A DNA stretch of 8,625 nt from Sphingobacteriaceae bacterium UBA2059. Lineage in GTDB: Bacteria > Bacteroidota > Bacteroidia > Sphingobacteriales > Sphingobacteriaceae. Positions 1 through 6,025 of this stretch are shown here, piece after piece. Under the pieces are notes generated by a model. That model did not search any database. It saw only the letters and a list, made by a program, of their open reading frames with translations, and was not told where the DNA came from. Position 1 is the stretch's first letter; each line of letters starts with the position of its first letter. The stretch lies in contig DDAL01000012.1 in assembly GCA_002332615.1 (NCBI GenBank), forward strand, positions 40,982-49,606, written 5' to 3'. The translations under genes and the position numbers were made by a program.

Positions 1-17
1 CTTTTTGCTGAAGTATG

Positions 18-1364
18 CTATTTCTTTTCTCTCACAAATACATTGTAATTTTCATTTTTCTCTACGTAAACGGGCGTTCCTTTAGCTAGGTAGCCGTCCA
101 GCGCAATAGCGTCATATCGCTTCCCTTCCACTTCTATTTTTCCTGATGGACGCATGTCTGTACGGGCCACTCCTTCCTTTCCTGCAAGCTCGTTTGCTGT
201 TCGACCTGCTACATATCCCTGATCAGATTGCTGCTCATCCTGCAATACCAGTCGCTTAAAAGCTCTCGATTTAAAGATCGACCTGCCCAGTATAACCGAC
301 AGCACAATAGCCATTACCATGGATGTTATGACCAGTATAAAAGCTCCCGATATCTGCTCTGAACCTGTAACCGTTAAATCAAAAAAGTTATTCATTACCA
401 TACTTAAGGCTAAACCAACTATAATACATAAAAGACCCATTAGGCCGGTTATTCCGAAGCCCGGAATAACAAAAATTTCCAATAAGACTAAAACAACACC
501 CAATATGAACAAACCTATTTCCCAGTGTTGTGCAAGTCCCTCCAGATATAACGGAGCAAAGAACAGAAGCGCTGCCACAATGGCTACGACTAAAGCAATG
601 CCTGAGCCGGGGGCCTGCATCTCAAAGTAAATGCCGCCAATTATAAGCAAAATAAGAATACCGCTTATAACTGGCATGATTAAAAAGTCTATCATCCTGT
701 CCAGGATGCTAACTTGATGCTGATACACTTTGGCTTTGGCAAGGTTTTCTGACTCGAGTATATCTTTAACGCCTGAAACTTGTGCAACACAGTAGCCTGC
801 ATTAATTGCTTCACTTGTTGTAAGCGTCAATACCTTGCCTTTTGACACGGTATCTTTTATATCAATATTTGGATCTACAAAAGCTTCGGCTATTTTAGGA
901 TTCCTCCCCTTGGCTTCGGCAGTAGTGCGCATCAGGCCGCGCATATAGGACTGGTATTTTTCGGGAAGCAGGGAGCCTTTAGGGTCTACAACGCTTGCTG
1001 CACCTATACTCGCTCCTCTTGACATGTATATCTTATCGCAGGCAATAGCTATCAGGGCTCCTGCGGAGGCAGCGTTTTTATCTATATAAACAATTGTTTT
1101 AATTGGCGCATTAAGCACCAGTGTACGAATGGAGTCGGCGTAATCAACGAGGCCTCCGTAGGTATTCATGCGTATAATCATAGCTTGAGCTTTTTGCGCA
1201 GAAGCGCCCCCAAATGCTTTTTGTGTAAGGCGCCAGGTGGATGGACCTATTTCTCCACTCATTTCAAAGTAGTAAACGGGCCCGGTATCTTGCGCTGACA
1301 GGCTACCCGAAAAAGAGAGGATACCGGCTATGAAGAAAAGTATAACTTTGATATAGCGTTTCAT
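18..1364 (-). CDS. nfeD: NfeD-family membrane serine protease (ClpP class), full length
   Basis: A 448-residue protein of the long NfeD type, a membrane-bound protease that usually partners with an SPFH (stomatin/flotillin-like) protein. Seen: signal peptide about 1-24 (SLSA before Gln25); ClpP/SppA-like protease domain about 30-215; five hydrophobic segments (about 226-247, 254-273, 283-300, 305-324, 339-360); soluble C-terminal OB-fold domain about 385-446. Ser100 in NAASAGALI and Lys136 in LLPEK align with the Ser/Lys dyad of archaeal PH1510 (aligned from memory). The usual NTPGG motif near the oxyanion hole reads NTYGG (67-71). The ATG at 1364 gives a complete signal peptide and lies 17 bp from the divergent start at 1382, so its own promoter must lie within the neighbour's first codons; I found no clear consensus there. 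Its 3' end is 17 bp from the window edge, so an SPFH partner downstream cannot be checked. Family assignment is secure; the protease substrate is unknown. Confidence 0.93.
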   Translation of the reverse strand: MKRYIKVILFFIAGILSFSGSLSAQDTGPVYYFEMSGEIGPSTWRLTQKAFGGASAQKAQAMIIRMNTYGGLVDYADSIRTLVLNAPIKTIVYIDKNAASAGALIAIACDKIYMSRGASIGAASVVDPKGSLLPEKYQSYMRGLMRTTAEAKGRNPKIAEAFVDPNIDIKDTVSKGKVLTLTTSEAINAGYCVAQVSGVKDILESENLAKAKVYQHQVSILDRMIDFLIMPVISGILILLIIGGIYFEMQAPGSGIALVVAIVAALLFFAPLYLEGLAQHWEIGLFILGVVLVLLEIFVIPGFGITGLMGLLCIIVGLALSMVMNNFFDLTVTGSEQISGAFILVITSMVMAIVLSVILGRSIFKSRAFKRLVLQDEQQSDQGYVAGRTANELAGKEGVARTDMRPSGKIEVEGKRYDAIALDGYLAKGTPVYVEKNENYNVFVREKK

Positions 1365-1376
1365 ATTCTAATTTTG
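1347..1376 (+). promoter_or_regulatory. Bacteroidota-type promoter (TTTG-N18-TAATTTTG) for the DUF4905-like gene
   Basis: TTTG at 1347-1350 and TAATTTTG at 1369-1376 match the -33 (TTTG) and -7 (TAnnTTTG) elements described for the primary sigma factor of Bacteroidota, with an 18-nt spacer close to the usual length. The -7 box ends 5 nt before the ATG at 1382, so transcription should begin within a few bases of the start codon, giving a leaderless or near-leaderless mRNA. The -33 element lies inside codons 5-6 of nfeD on the other strand. The match is seen directly; use as a promoter is inferred. Confidence 0.5.
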
Positions 1377-1381
1377 AACTA

Positions 1382-2143
1382 ATGTCTATAGAAAATAAAT
1401 ATACACTAAAACCTGCCCTTGAAGAAGTTTTCGACGGAATTATATGGAAGCTTGAAACCGATGCAGAAGAACCCTTGATTGCGGTTGAATGCAGGAATGT
1501 GGAAAAACATACTTCTTCAATTTCGTTGTTTGATTTTAGTACAGGCATATGTCATTTTAAAGACTTGTTGCCGCAGGATAGCTGGAACTGGAATCTGGAT
1601 AAGGTATACAAAGGTCATGTTTTTCTCCACGGTTACAAAAGCTCGGGAAGTCCGGAACACTTAGGAATAATATGTATCAACAACAAAGGAGTTATAACGT
1701 GGCAAACCTTCAATAAAACCTTGCACTCCATTAGTGAAGAGGGCCTTATAGCCTACACTGGACAGGTCGAACCCAGGCAACTTGAACTGCTTTCTCTAGA
1801 GAACGGAACCACCCTGCACTATGGCTTGAAACACTATACCGCACCAAAGGTTGAAATTGTATTTCCGCAACCTTTCCTAGAAAAGGAAATCCATCTTCCT
1901 GATAATCATGCCGGCCCGGTATTAAAATGTGTTTATAAGAATAAAGTTCTGCTTTCTTACCATACAAAACAAAGCAGAGACTACACCCAGCACCTATTGG
2001 TCTTTGATGCAGGTGCGCAAGTGCTTAATATTATATTAGAGCAAAATATACCTAAACTTAACCCGGAAGCGTTCTTTATTCAACATAGTCATTTGGTGTG
2101 TATTCGGAACAGGGGGAGCGAAATTATCTCCTATTTAGTATAA
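1382..2143 (+). CDS. DUF4905-like protein of unknown function
   Basis: A 253-residue protein resembling the Bacteroidota-restricted DUF4905 family; the assignment is from memory of its N-terminal pattern (LKPALEEVFDGIIWKLETD) and length. No signal peptide, membrane segment or catalytic motif is visible, so it is probably cytoplasmic. The sequence alternates short hydrophobic strands with loops (for example IAVECRN, ISLFDFSTG, VFLHGYKSS, LGIICINNKGVITW, LLSYHT, HLLVFDAG), the texture of an all-beta, propeller-like fold. Phrases such as LFDFSTG, LLSLENGTT and LVFDAGAQ look like repeated blades, but this is inference. It is the first gene of a set with the LysM gene 31 nt downstream and the uridine kinase after that. 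The ATG at 1382 is chosen because the conserved-looking region starts only a few residues later and no in-frame ATG follows soon. No function is proposed. Confidence 0.75.
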   Translation: MSIENKYTLKPALEEVFDGIIWKLETDAEEPLIAVECRNVEKHTSSISLFDFSTGICHFKDLLPQDSWNWNLDKVYKGHVFLHGYKSSGSPEHLGIICINNKGVITWQTFNKTLHSISEEGLIAYTGQVEPRQLELLSLENGTTLHYGLKHYTAPKVEIVFPQPFLEKEIHLPDNHAGPVLKCVYKNKVLLSYHTKQSRDYTQHLLVFDAGAQVLNIILEQNIPKLNPEAFFIQHSHLVCIRNRGSEIISYLV

Positions 2144-2174
2144 TTGCATTTTTAAGGTTAAAAAAATAAAGCTG

Positions 2175-2987
2175 ATGCGTTCACTACTTGCATTTATTTG
2201 CATCGTTTTTTCAAGTATTTCTTTATTTGCTGCTGCAAAGGACTCTATTGGAGTCGAAAATACAGATGACAAGCAAACTATAGTTCACAAAGTAAAGCTG
2301 AAGGAAACTTTCTATTCAATCGGCAGACTTTACGGCGTTAATCCTAAAGATCTAATGAGTGTTAATCGTGTTAGGGTACTTCAGCCAGGCAGTATCATAA
2401 GGGTTCCTACTCAACGCCCTTTTTTCAGCGAACCTGCTGAAGATAGTCTGCCCGATAATGAACTTAACTACAAGGTCGGCGCTAAAGAAACTTTATACTC
2501 AATTGCCAAGCGCTTTAATACTAGCGTACAGGAACTTCAAAAGATAAACGGGCTAAACGATACAAGCGTTTCGGTGGGTAAAGTAATTAAGGTACGCGCT
2601 AATACAGGCCCTTATATAGATCCCGGTTTAAGTACGGCACAGTCTTCTGCTGATATGTCTGCCGAAACAGATAAAGTGAAAGCTAAGACGAATCGTTATG
2701 GATTAACTGAACGTTCTGAGCAGGGCATAGCAGTGTGGATAGAAGACGAAAATCTGGATGGATCGCGCATGCTTGCCTTACATCGCACGGCTCCTGTGGG
2801 TACGGTAATGAAGATCACCTACCCTATGACAGGGAAAAGTACTTTTGCAAAAGTTGTGGGCAGATTTACAGAAAATCAGACAACGCAGGATGTAGTATTG
2901 GTGATGTCAAAGGCTGTGGCAGACTTGCTTGGCGCTCTTGACAAAAGATTTCAGGTAAACCTAGATTACGGCTTGGCGAATGAATAA
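2175..2987 (+). CDS. Secreted two-LysM protein with C-terminal RlpA-like double-psi barrel
   Basis: A 270-residue exported protein, probably periplasmic and peptidoglycan-binding. Seen: signal peptide about 1-21 (hydrophobic core, then FAAA before Lys22; no lipobox); LysM 1 about 36-78 (ETFYSIGRLYGV, ending PGSIIRVP); LysM 2 about 98-141 (ETLYSIAKRFNT, ending VGKVIKVR); a polar linker 142-182; and a C-terminal domain about 183-265 with the RlpA/DPBB signature ALHRTAPVGTVMKITYPMTG. RlpA-type lytic transglycosylases have an NDRGP stretch with an essential Asp; here the equivalent place reads GRFTEN, and the later IDLS-like motif reads VLVMS. His203 of the HRT motif is kept. The barrel is therefore probably non-catalytic, a structural or binding module. 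It sits 31 nt after the DUF4905-like gene and overlaps the uridine kinase gene by 8 nt, so the three are very likely cotranscribed. No Shine-Dalgarno is seen. Confidence 0.88.
   Translation: MRSLLAFICIVFSSISLFAAAKDSIGVENTDDKQTIVHKVKLKETFYSIGRLYGVNPKDLMSVNRVRVLQPGSIIRVPTQRPFFSEPAEDSLPDNELNYKVGAKETLYSIAKRFNTSVQELQKINGLNDTSVSVGKVIKVRANTGPYIDPGLSTAQSSADMSAETDKVKAKTNRYGLTERSEQGIAVWIEDENLDGSRMLALHRTAPVGTVMKITYPMTGKSTFAKVVGRFTENQTTQDVVLVMSKAVADLLGALDKRFQVNLDYGLANE
2980..2987 (+). other. 8-nt gene overlap (start inside preceding stop region)
   Basis: The bases ATGAATAA contain the uridine kinase start (ATG, 2980-2982) and the LysM gene stop (TAA, 2985-2987) in different frames. With no Shine-Dalgarno upstream, translation of the kinase probably depends on ribosomes finishing the LysM gene. 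The overlap is seen; the coupling is inferred. Confidence 0.7.
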
Positions 2988-3612
2988 ACCGTATGTTATA
3001 GGCATTATAGGAGGAAGCGGATCGGGAAAGACTTTTTTCCTTGAAAGCCTTATTAATCACTTTTCTGAAGATGAACTTTGTTTGATTTCGCAGGATAATT
3101 ATTACCGTCCGTTTGAAGAACAGCCGAGAGACGAAAACGGAGAGGTAAACTTCGATTTACCTCAATGTATTGATGACTCTAAACTTTTAAATGACCTGAA
3201 GCTCCTGTTAAACGGAAGTAGCATTCAAAGAAAAGAGTATACGTTTAATGTCGATAAAGAAAAAGCAAAGACTTTGATCATACGAAGTGCTCCCATTGTC
3301 GTTATCGAAGGCTTGTTCATCTTTCATTACCCGGCGATTGCAGAACTGCTTGACCTTAGGATTTTCGTTCATGCGGAAGATGATATTATGCTTGAGCGAA
3401 GGCTGGCCAGAGATATTAAGCACCGGGGATACACCCGCGAGATGATTATATATCAATGGGAAAACCATGTTAAGCCGGCTTTTGATAAATACCTCCTGCC
3501 CTATAAACCTTCCGCAGATATTGTAATGATAAATAACACGACCATAACGGACGGTTTGTTTACTGCCAGCGATGACCTGGCTTTCGAATTAAAGAAGAGG
3601 TTAGCAAAGTAG
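2980..3612 (+). CDS. udk: Uridine kinase-family protein (nucleoside salvage)
   Basis: A 210-residue cytoplasmic P-loop kinase of the uridine/cytidine kinase family, which phosphorylates the nucleoside to UMP or CMP in pyrimidine salvage. Seen: Walker A GGSGSGKT (11-18); SQDNYY with the presumed catalytic Asp39; VNFDLPQCID (56-65), the counterpart of NFDHP; EYTF (86-89), the counterpart of YDF; the Walker B-like VVIEGLFIF (107-115); and the lid RRLARDIKHRGY (140-151) followed by HVKPAFDKYLLP. Length is normal. Compared with human UCK2 from memory, the base-contacting Tyr is kept (Tyr87), but the position of the base-contacting His carries Asp92 and the YDF Asp is Thr88, so nucleobase preference may differ. 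The ATG overlaps the end of the LysM gene, which suggests translational coupling. Uridine kinase is the best name; another nucleoside substrate is possible. Confidence 0.85.
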   Translation: MNKPYVIGIIGGSGSGKTFFLESLINHFSEDELCLISQDNYYRPFEEQPRDENGEVNFDLPQCIDDSKLLNDLKLLLNGSSIQRKEYTFNVDKEKAKTLIIRSAPIVVIEGLFIFHYPAIAELLDLRIFVHAEDDIMLERRLARDIKHRGYTREMIIYQWENHVKPAFDKYLLPYKPSADIVMINNTTITDGLFTASDDLAFELKKRLAK

Positions 3613-3626
3613 CAGCTCTTGCTTAC

Positions 3627-3639
3627 TGCCAAAATGACA
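3627..3639 (+). promoter_or_regulatory. Inverted repeat TGCCA-AAA-TGACA upstream of htpG, possible regulator site
   Basis: Two 5-nt arms, TGCCA and TGACA, form an inverted repeat of type TGYCA-N3-TGRCA (4 of 5 pairs). It is centred about 20 nt upstream of the TTTGG of the promoter candidate and about 66 nt before the htpG ATG. The placement suits an activator or repressor of the heat-shock gene. I recall similar TGTCA/TGACA repeats before chaperone genes in Bacteroidota, but cannot confirm this here. Confidence 0.35.
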
Positions 3640-3652
3640 ATTGAACACGGTT

Positions 3653-3668
3653 TGGAACAAGGCTTGAT
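3653..3668 (+). promoter_or_regulatory. Candidate htpG promoter: sigma54-like TGGAACA-N4-TTGAT
   Basis: TGGAACA (3653-3659), four bases, then TTGAT (3664-3668) resembles the sigma54 consensus TGGCACG-N4-TTGCW with correct spacing. The -24 GG is present, but the -12 GC is GA, a real weakness. A start about 12 nt downstream would leave a leader of roughly 20 nt. A competing reading of the same DNA is a sigma70-like promoter: TTGGAA (3652-3657), N16, TATAAT (3674-3679), or TTTG at 3651-3654 as a Bacteroidota -33 element. Some promoter here is likely because htpG is a separate stress gene; which sigma factor reads it is open. Confidence 0.35.
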
Positions 3669-3698
3669 AATGTTATAATATAAATTGCATTATTAAAT

Positions 3699-5588
3699 AT
3701 GGCTATACAAGAAAAAGGAAGTATTTCTATTCACACGGAAAATATATTTCCTATCATTAAAAAGTTTCTTTATTCGGATAACGAGATTTTTCTTCGCGAA
3801 TTAGTTTCAAATGCGGTTGACGCAACTCAGAAAATTAAAAGATTAGCGTCGTTAGGTCAGTATAAAGGCGAACTGGAAGATACCACCGTAGAAGTTTCTT
3901 TAAATGAAGAGCAGAAAACGCTCACTATATCGGATAAAGGTATAGGCATGACTGCCGAAGAAATTAAGAAGTATATTAATCAAATAGCTTTTTCGGGTGC
4001 AACTGAATTTGTAGAAAAATTCAAGGATGCCAAAGATGCAAATGAACTGATAGGTAAATTTGGTTTGGGCTTCTACTCCGCCTTTATGGTTGCAGACCAG
4101 GTTGAAATACAAACTCTATCCTATCAGGATGACGCACTGCCTGCTCGCTGGATTTGCGATGGCAGTACGGAGTTTGAGATCACCCAGGGAAGCAGAACTA
4201 TCCGTGGAACGGATATTATACTTCACATTAATAAAGAATCGGAAGAGTTTTTAGATAAGCACAGAATACAGCAGATACTGGATAAATACGCCCGTTTTCT
4301 TCCAATTCCTATAAAGTTTGGAACGAAAACTGAATCTGTGGAGGATGGGAAGGATGATGAGGGTAAACCCAAATATAAAAGTATAGAAGCTGATAATATT
4401 ATCAATAATACAAACCCTATCTGGACAAAGGCTCCTGCTGATTTGAAAGATGAGGATTACCTTGGGTTTTATAAAGAGTTATATCCGTTTACGGATGATC
4501 CTTTATTTTGGATACATTTAAATGTTGATTATCCTTTTAATCTTACAGGTATACTGTATTTTCCTCAAGTTAAGAATGACGTTGACTTTCAGAGAAACAA
4601 AATAAAGTTGTTTTCACGTCAGGTATTTATTACGGAAGAAGTTAAGGATATTGTTCCTGAGTTTTTAATGCTGCTCCATGGAGTGATTGACTCCCCGGAT
4701 ATTCCTTTAAACGTTTCCAGGAGCTTTTTGCAGGCGGACAGCAATGTTAAAAAAATAAATAACTATATCACTAAAAAGGTAGCTGATAAGCTTTTTGATC
4801 TTTTCAAGAAGGACAGAAAGGCTTATGAAGATAAATGGCAGGACATCGGACTATTTGTTAAGTATGGGATGATTAGTGAGGAGAAATTTTATGATAAAGC
4901 CAAAGAATTTGCACTGCTGGAAAATACAAAGAATGAGCACTTTACTATAGAAGAGTATAACGAAAAAATAAAAGAAAACCAGACCGATAAAGACGATAAT
5001 CTGATTATCTTGTATACAAACGATGTTTTAAAACAAGATAGTTTTATTCAGTCGGCCAATAAGAAAGACTACGACGTATTGGTGTTTAACTCGATAATAG
5101 ACAACCACTTTATTAACCAGCTTGAACAAAAACTTGAAAAGACACAGTTAAAACGCGTTGACGCGGACATTGTCGATAAGCTTATTCTTAAGGAAGAAGC
5201 TCCTGCACATATCCTGACTGAAGATCAGGTTAAGAGCGTTAAAGAAGTATTTGAAAAGGCTATACAAAAGGGCACTATGCATGTTGAAGTTGAAAGCCTC
5301 GGCCCTGATGATGCTCCTGTTCATGTTACAATGGATGAATTTATGCGCAGGATGAAAGACATGGCTCAGCTTGGCGGAGGCATGAGTTTCTACGGTTCTA
5401 TGCCTGATAACTATAAAGTGGCTGTAAACGGTAACCACCCCTTGATAAGCCGTATTATTCATACTGAGAACGCTGAGGAAAAAACTCAGCTTGCAAAACA
5501 AGCGTATGACCTGGCTTTGCTGTCTCAGGGTTTACTTACCGGTCCGGAGCTTACGGACTTTGTAAACAGAAGTTATAAGATGATTTAG
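3699..5588 (+). CDS. htpG: Molecular chaperone HtpG (bacterial Hsp90)
   Basis: A 629-residue cytoplasmic ATP-dependent chaperone that refolds or holds client proteins as a homodimer. Seen: N-terminal GHKL ATPase domain about 1-215 with FLRELVSNAVDA (Glu34 for hydrolysis, Asn38 for Mg/ATP), SDKGIGMT (Asp79 contacting adenine), and the lid motif GKFGLGFYSAFMVAD (119-133); middle domain with LYFPQVKNDVDFQRNKIKLF and the catalytic-arginine motif PLNVSRSFLQAD; C-terminal dimerisation part ending near GNHPLISRI. Full length and intact. The NVSRSFLQAD form and the MDEFMRRMKDM plus GGGMSFYGSMPDNY stretch before the C-terminal part fit Bacteroidota HtpG. It lies 86 nt after the uridine kinase gene, with its own promoter candidate, and ends just before a strong hairpin, so it is probably monocistronic. 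No CIRCE element (TTAGCACTC inverted repeat) is seen, so HrcA control is not indicated. Confidence 0.98.
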   Translation: MAIQEKGSISIHTENIFPIIKKFLYSDNEIFLRELVSNAVDATQKIKRLASLGQYKGELEDTTVEVSLNEEQKTLTISDKGIGMTAEEIKKYINQIAFSGATEFVEKFKDAKDANELIGKFGLGFYSAFMVADQVEIQTLSYQDDALPARWICDGSTEFEITQGSRTIRGTDIILHINKESEEFLDKHRIQQILDKYARFLPIPIKFGTKTESVEDGKDDEGKPKYKSIEADNIINNTNPIWTKAPADLKDEDYLGFYKELYPFTDDPLFWIHLNVDYPFNLTGILYFPQVKNDVDFQRNKIKLFSRQVFITEEVKDIVPEFLMLLHGVIDSPDIPLNVSRSFLQADSNVKKINNYITKKVADKLFDLFKKDRKAYEDKWQDIGLFVKYGMISEEKFYDKAKEFALLENTKNEHFTIEEYNEKIKENQTDKDDNLIILYTNDVLKQDSFIQSANKKDYDVLVFNSIIDNHFINQLEQKLEKTQLKRVDADIVDKLILKEEAPAHILTEDQVKSVKEVFEKAIQKGTMHVEVESLGPDDAPVHVTMDEFMRRMKDMAQLGGGMSFYGSMPDNYKVAVNGNHPLISRIIHTENAEEKTQLAKQAYDLALLSQGLLTGPELTDFVNRSYKMI

Positions 5589-5590
5589 TA

Positions 5591-5622
5591 ATAAAGGCCG
5601 GTGATATTTCACCGGCCTTTAT
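5591..5622. terminator. Perfect 14-bp hairpin, bidirectional intrinsic terminator
   Basis: ATAAAGGCCGGTGA (5591-5604) pairs perfectly with TCACCGGCCTTTAT (5609-5622) around a TATT loop. The stem has a GC core and A/T ends, so each strand reads as a hairpin ending in a short U-rich run. It begins 2 nt after the htpG stop and ends 2 nt before the stop of the convergent queD gene (5625), and so serves both transcripts. The U-tract is short (TTTATT), so efficiency may be moderate. Confidence 0.88.
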
Positions 5623-5624
5623 TG

Positions 5625-5981
5625 TCAGTTATCAGAGTACACTGCCCCTGTACTAGGCGTTTCGTTAAGCTCTATCTTACTAAGAAGGGGCATTCCTGGC
5701 TTGAGTTTTGTCCATATCCACATTGCAATGACTTCACTTGTCGGATTTTCCAGTCCTTCAATGTTGTTGAGCAGTTTATGGTCAAGGGTTTTTATAAGCG
5801 GATCAACAACGGTTTTAATCTCGTTAAAATCAATTACCCATCCGTAGGTTTCGTCAAGCGGGCCTGTAAAATACAATGTAAGTTTATAGGTATGTCCATG
5901 CATCTCTTTGCACTTATGCCCGTCAGGGACATAAGGCAAATAATGCGCTGAGTCGAAGTAGAACTGTTTGTAAATAGTCAT
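5625..5981 (-). CDS. queD: 6-carboxy-5,6,7,8-tetrahydropterin synthase QueD
   Basis: A 118-residue enzyme of the 6-pyruvoyltetrahydropterin synthase fold that converts dihydroneopterin triphosphate to 6-carboxytetrahydropterin, an early step toward preQ0 and queuosine in tRNA. Seen: zinc ligands His13 (FDSAHYLPY), His28 and His30 (MHGHTY); catalytic Cys24 in GHKCKEMHGH; LDHKLLN with Asp67 and His68; GLENPTSEV; and Glu107 in ELNETPSTG. The CxxxHGH spacing and the GLENPTSEV block match E. coli QueD closely (from memory), favouring QueD over a biopterin-type PTPS. The ATG at 5981 gives MTIYKQFYF, the usual N-terminus; an in-frame ATG at 5999 would add six atypical residues (MCHFCN). It follows ald by 44 nt on the same strand and may be cotranscribed. 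Its transcript likely ends in the shared hairpin. No other queuosine gene is visible here. Confidence 0.93.
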   Translation of the reverse strand: MTIYKQFYFDSAHYLPYVPDGHKCKEMHGHTYKLTLYFTGPLDETYGWVIDFNEIKTVVDPLIKTLDHKLLNNIEGLENPTSEVIAMWIWTKLKPGMPLLSKIELNETPSTGAVYSDN

Positions 5982-6025
5982 GTTGCAAAAATGGCACAAA
6001 ACAGCCCTTTATCCAAACACCTGAT

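Noticed and set aside
319..630. 103-codon plus-strand open frame inside nfeD
   Set aside because: It is antisense to the NfeD membrane segments; the Pro/Lys/Thr-rich translation reflects reverse-complemented hydrophobic codons, not a protein.
3613..3698. CIRCE (HrcA) element before htpG
   Set aside because: The TTAGCACTC-N9-GAGTGCTAA pattern is absent; the only inverted repeat seen is the unrelated TGCCA-AAA-TGACA.
5148..5501. 117-codon minus-strand open frame inside htpG
   Set aside because: It lies entirely antisense to well-conserved HtpG coding sequence, shows no recognisable domain, and has a composition expected of a shadow frame.
5982..5999. Upstream ATG of queD (adding MCHFCN)
   Set aside because: The family N-terminus begins at MTIYKQFYF; the extra residues have no counterpart and would cut the gap to ald to 26 nt.
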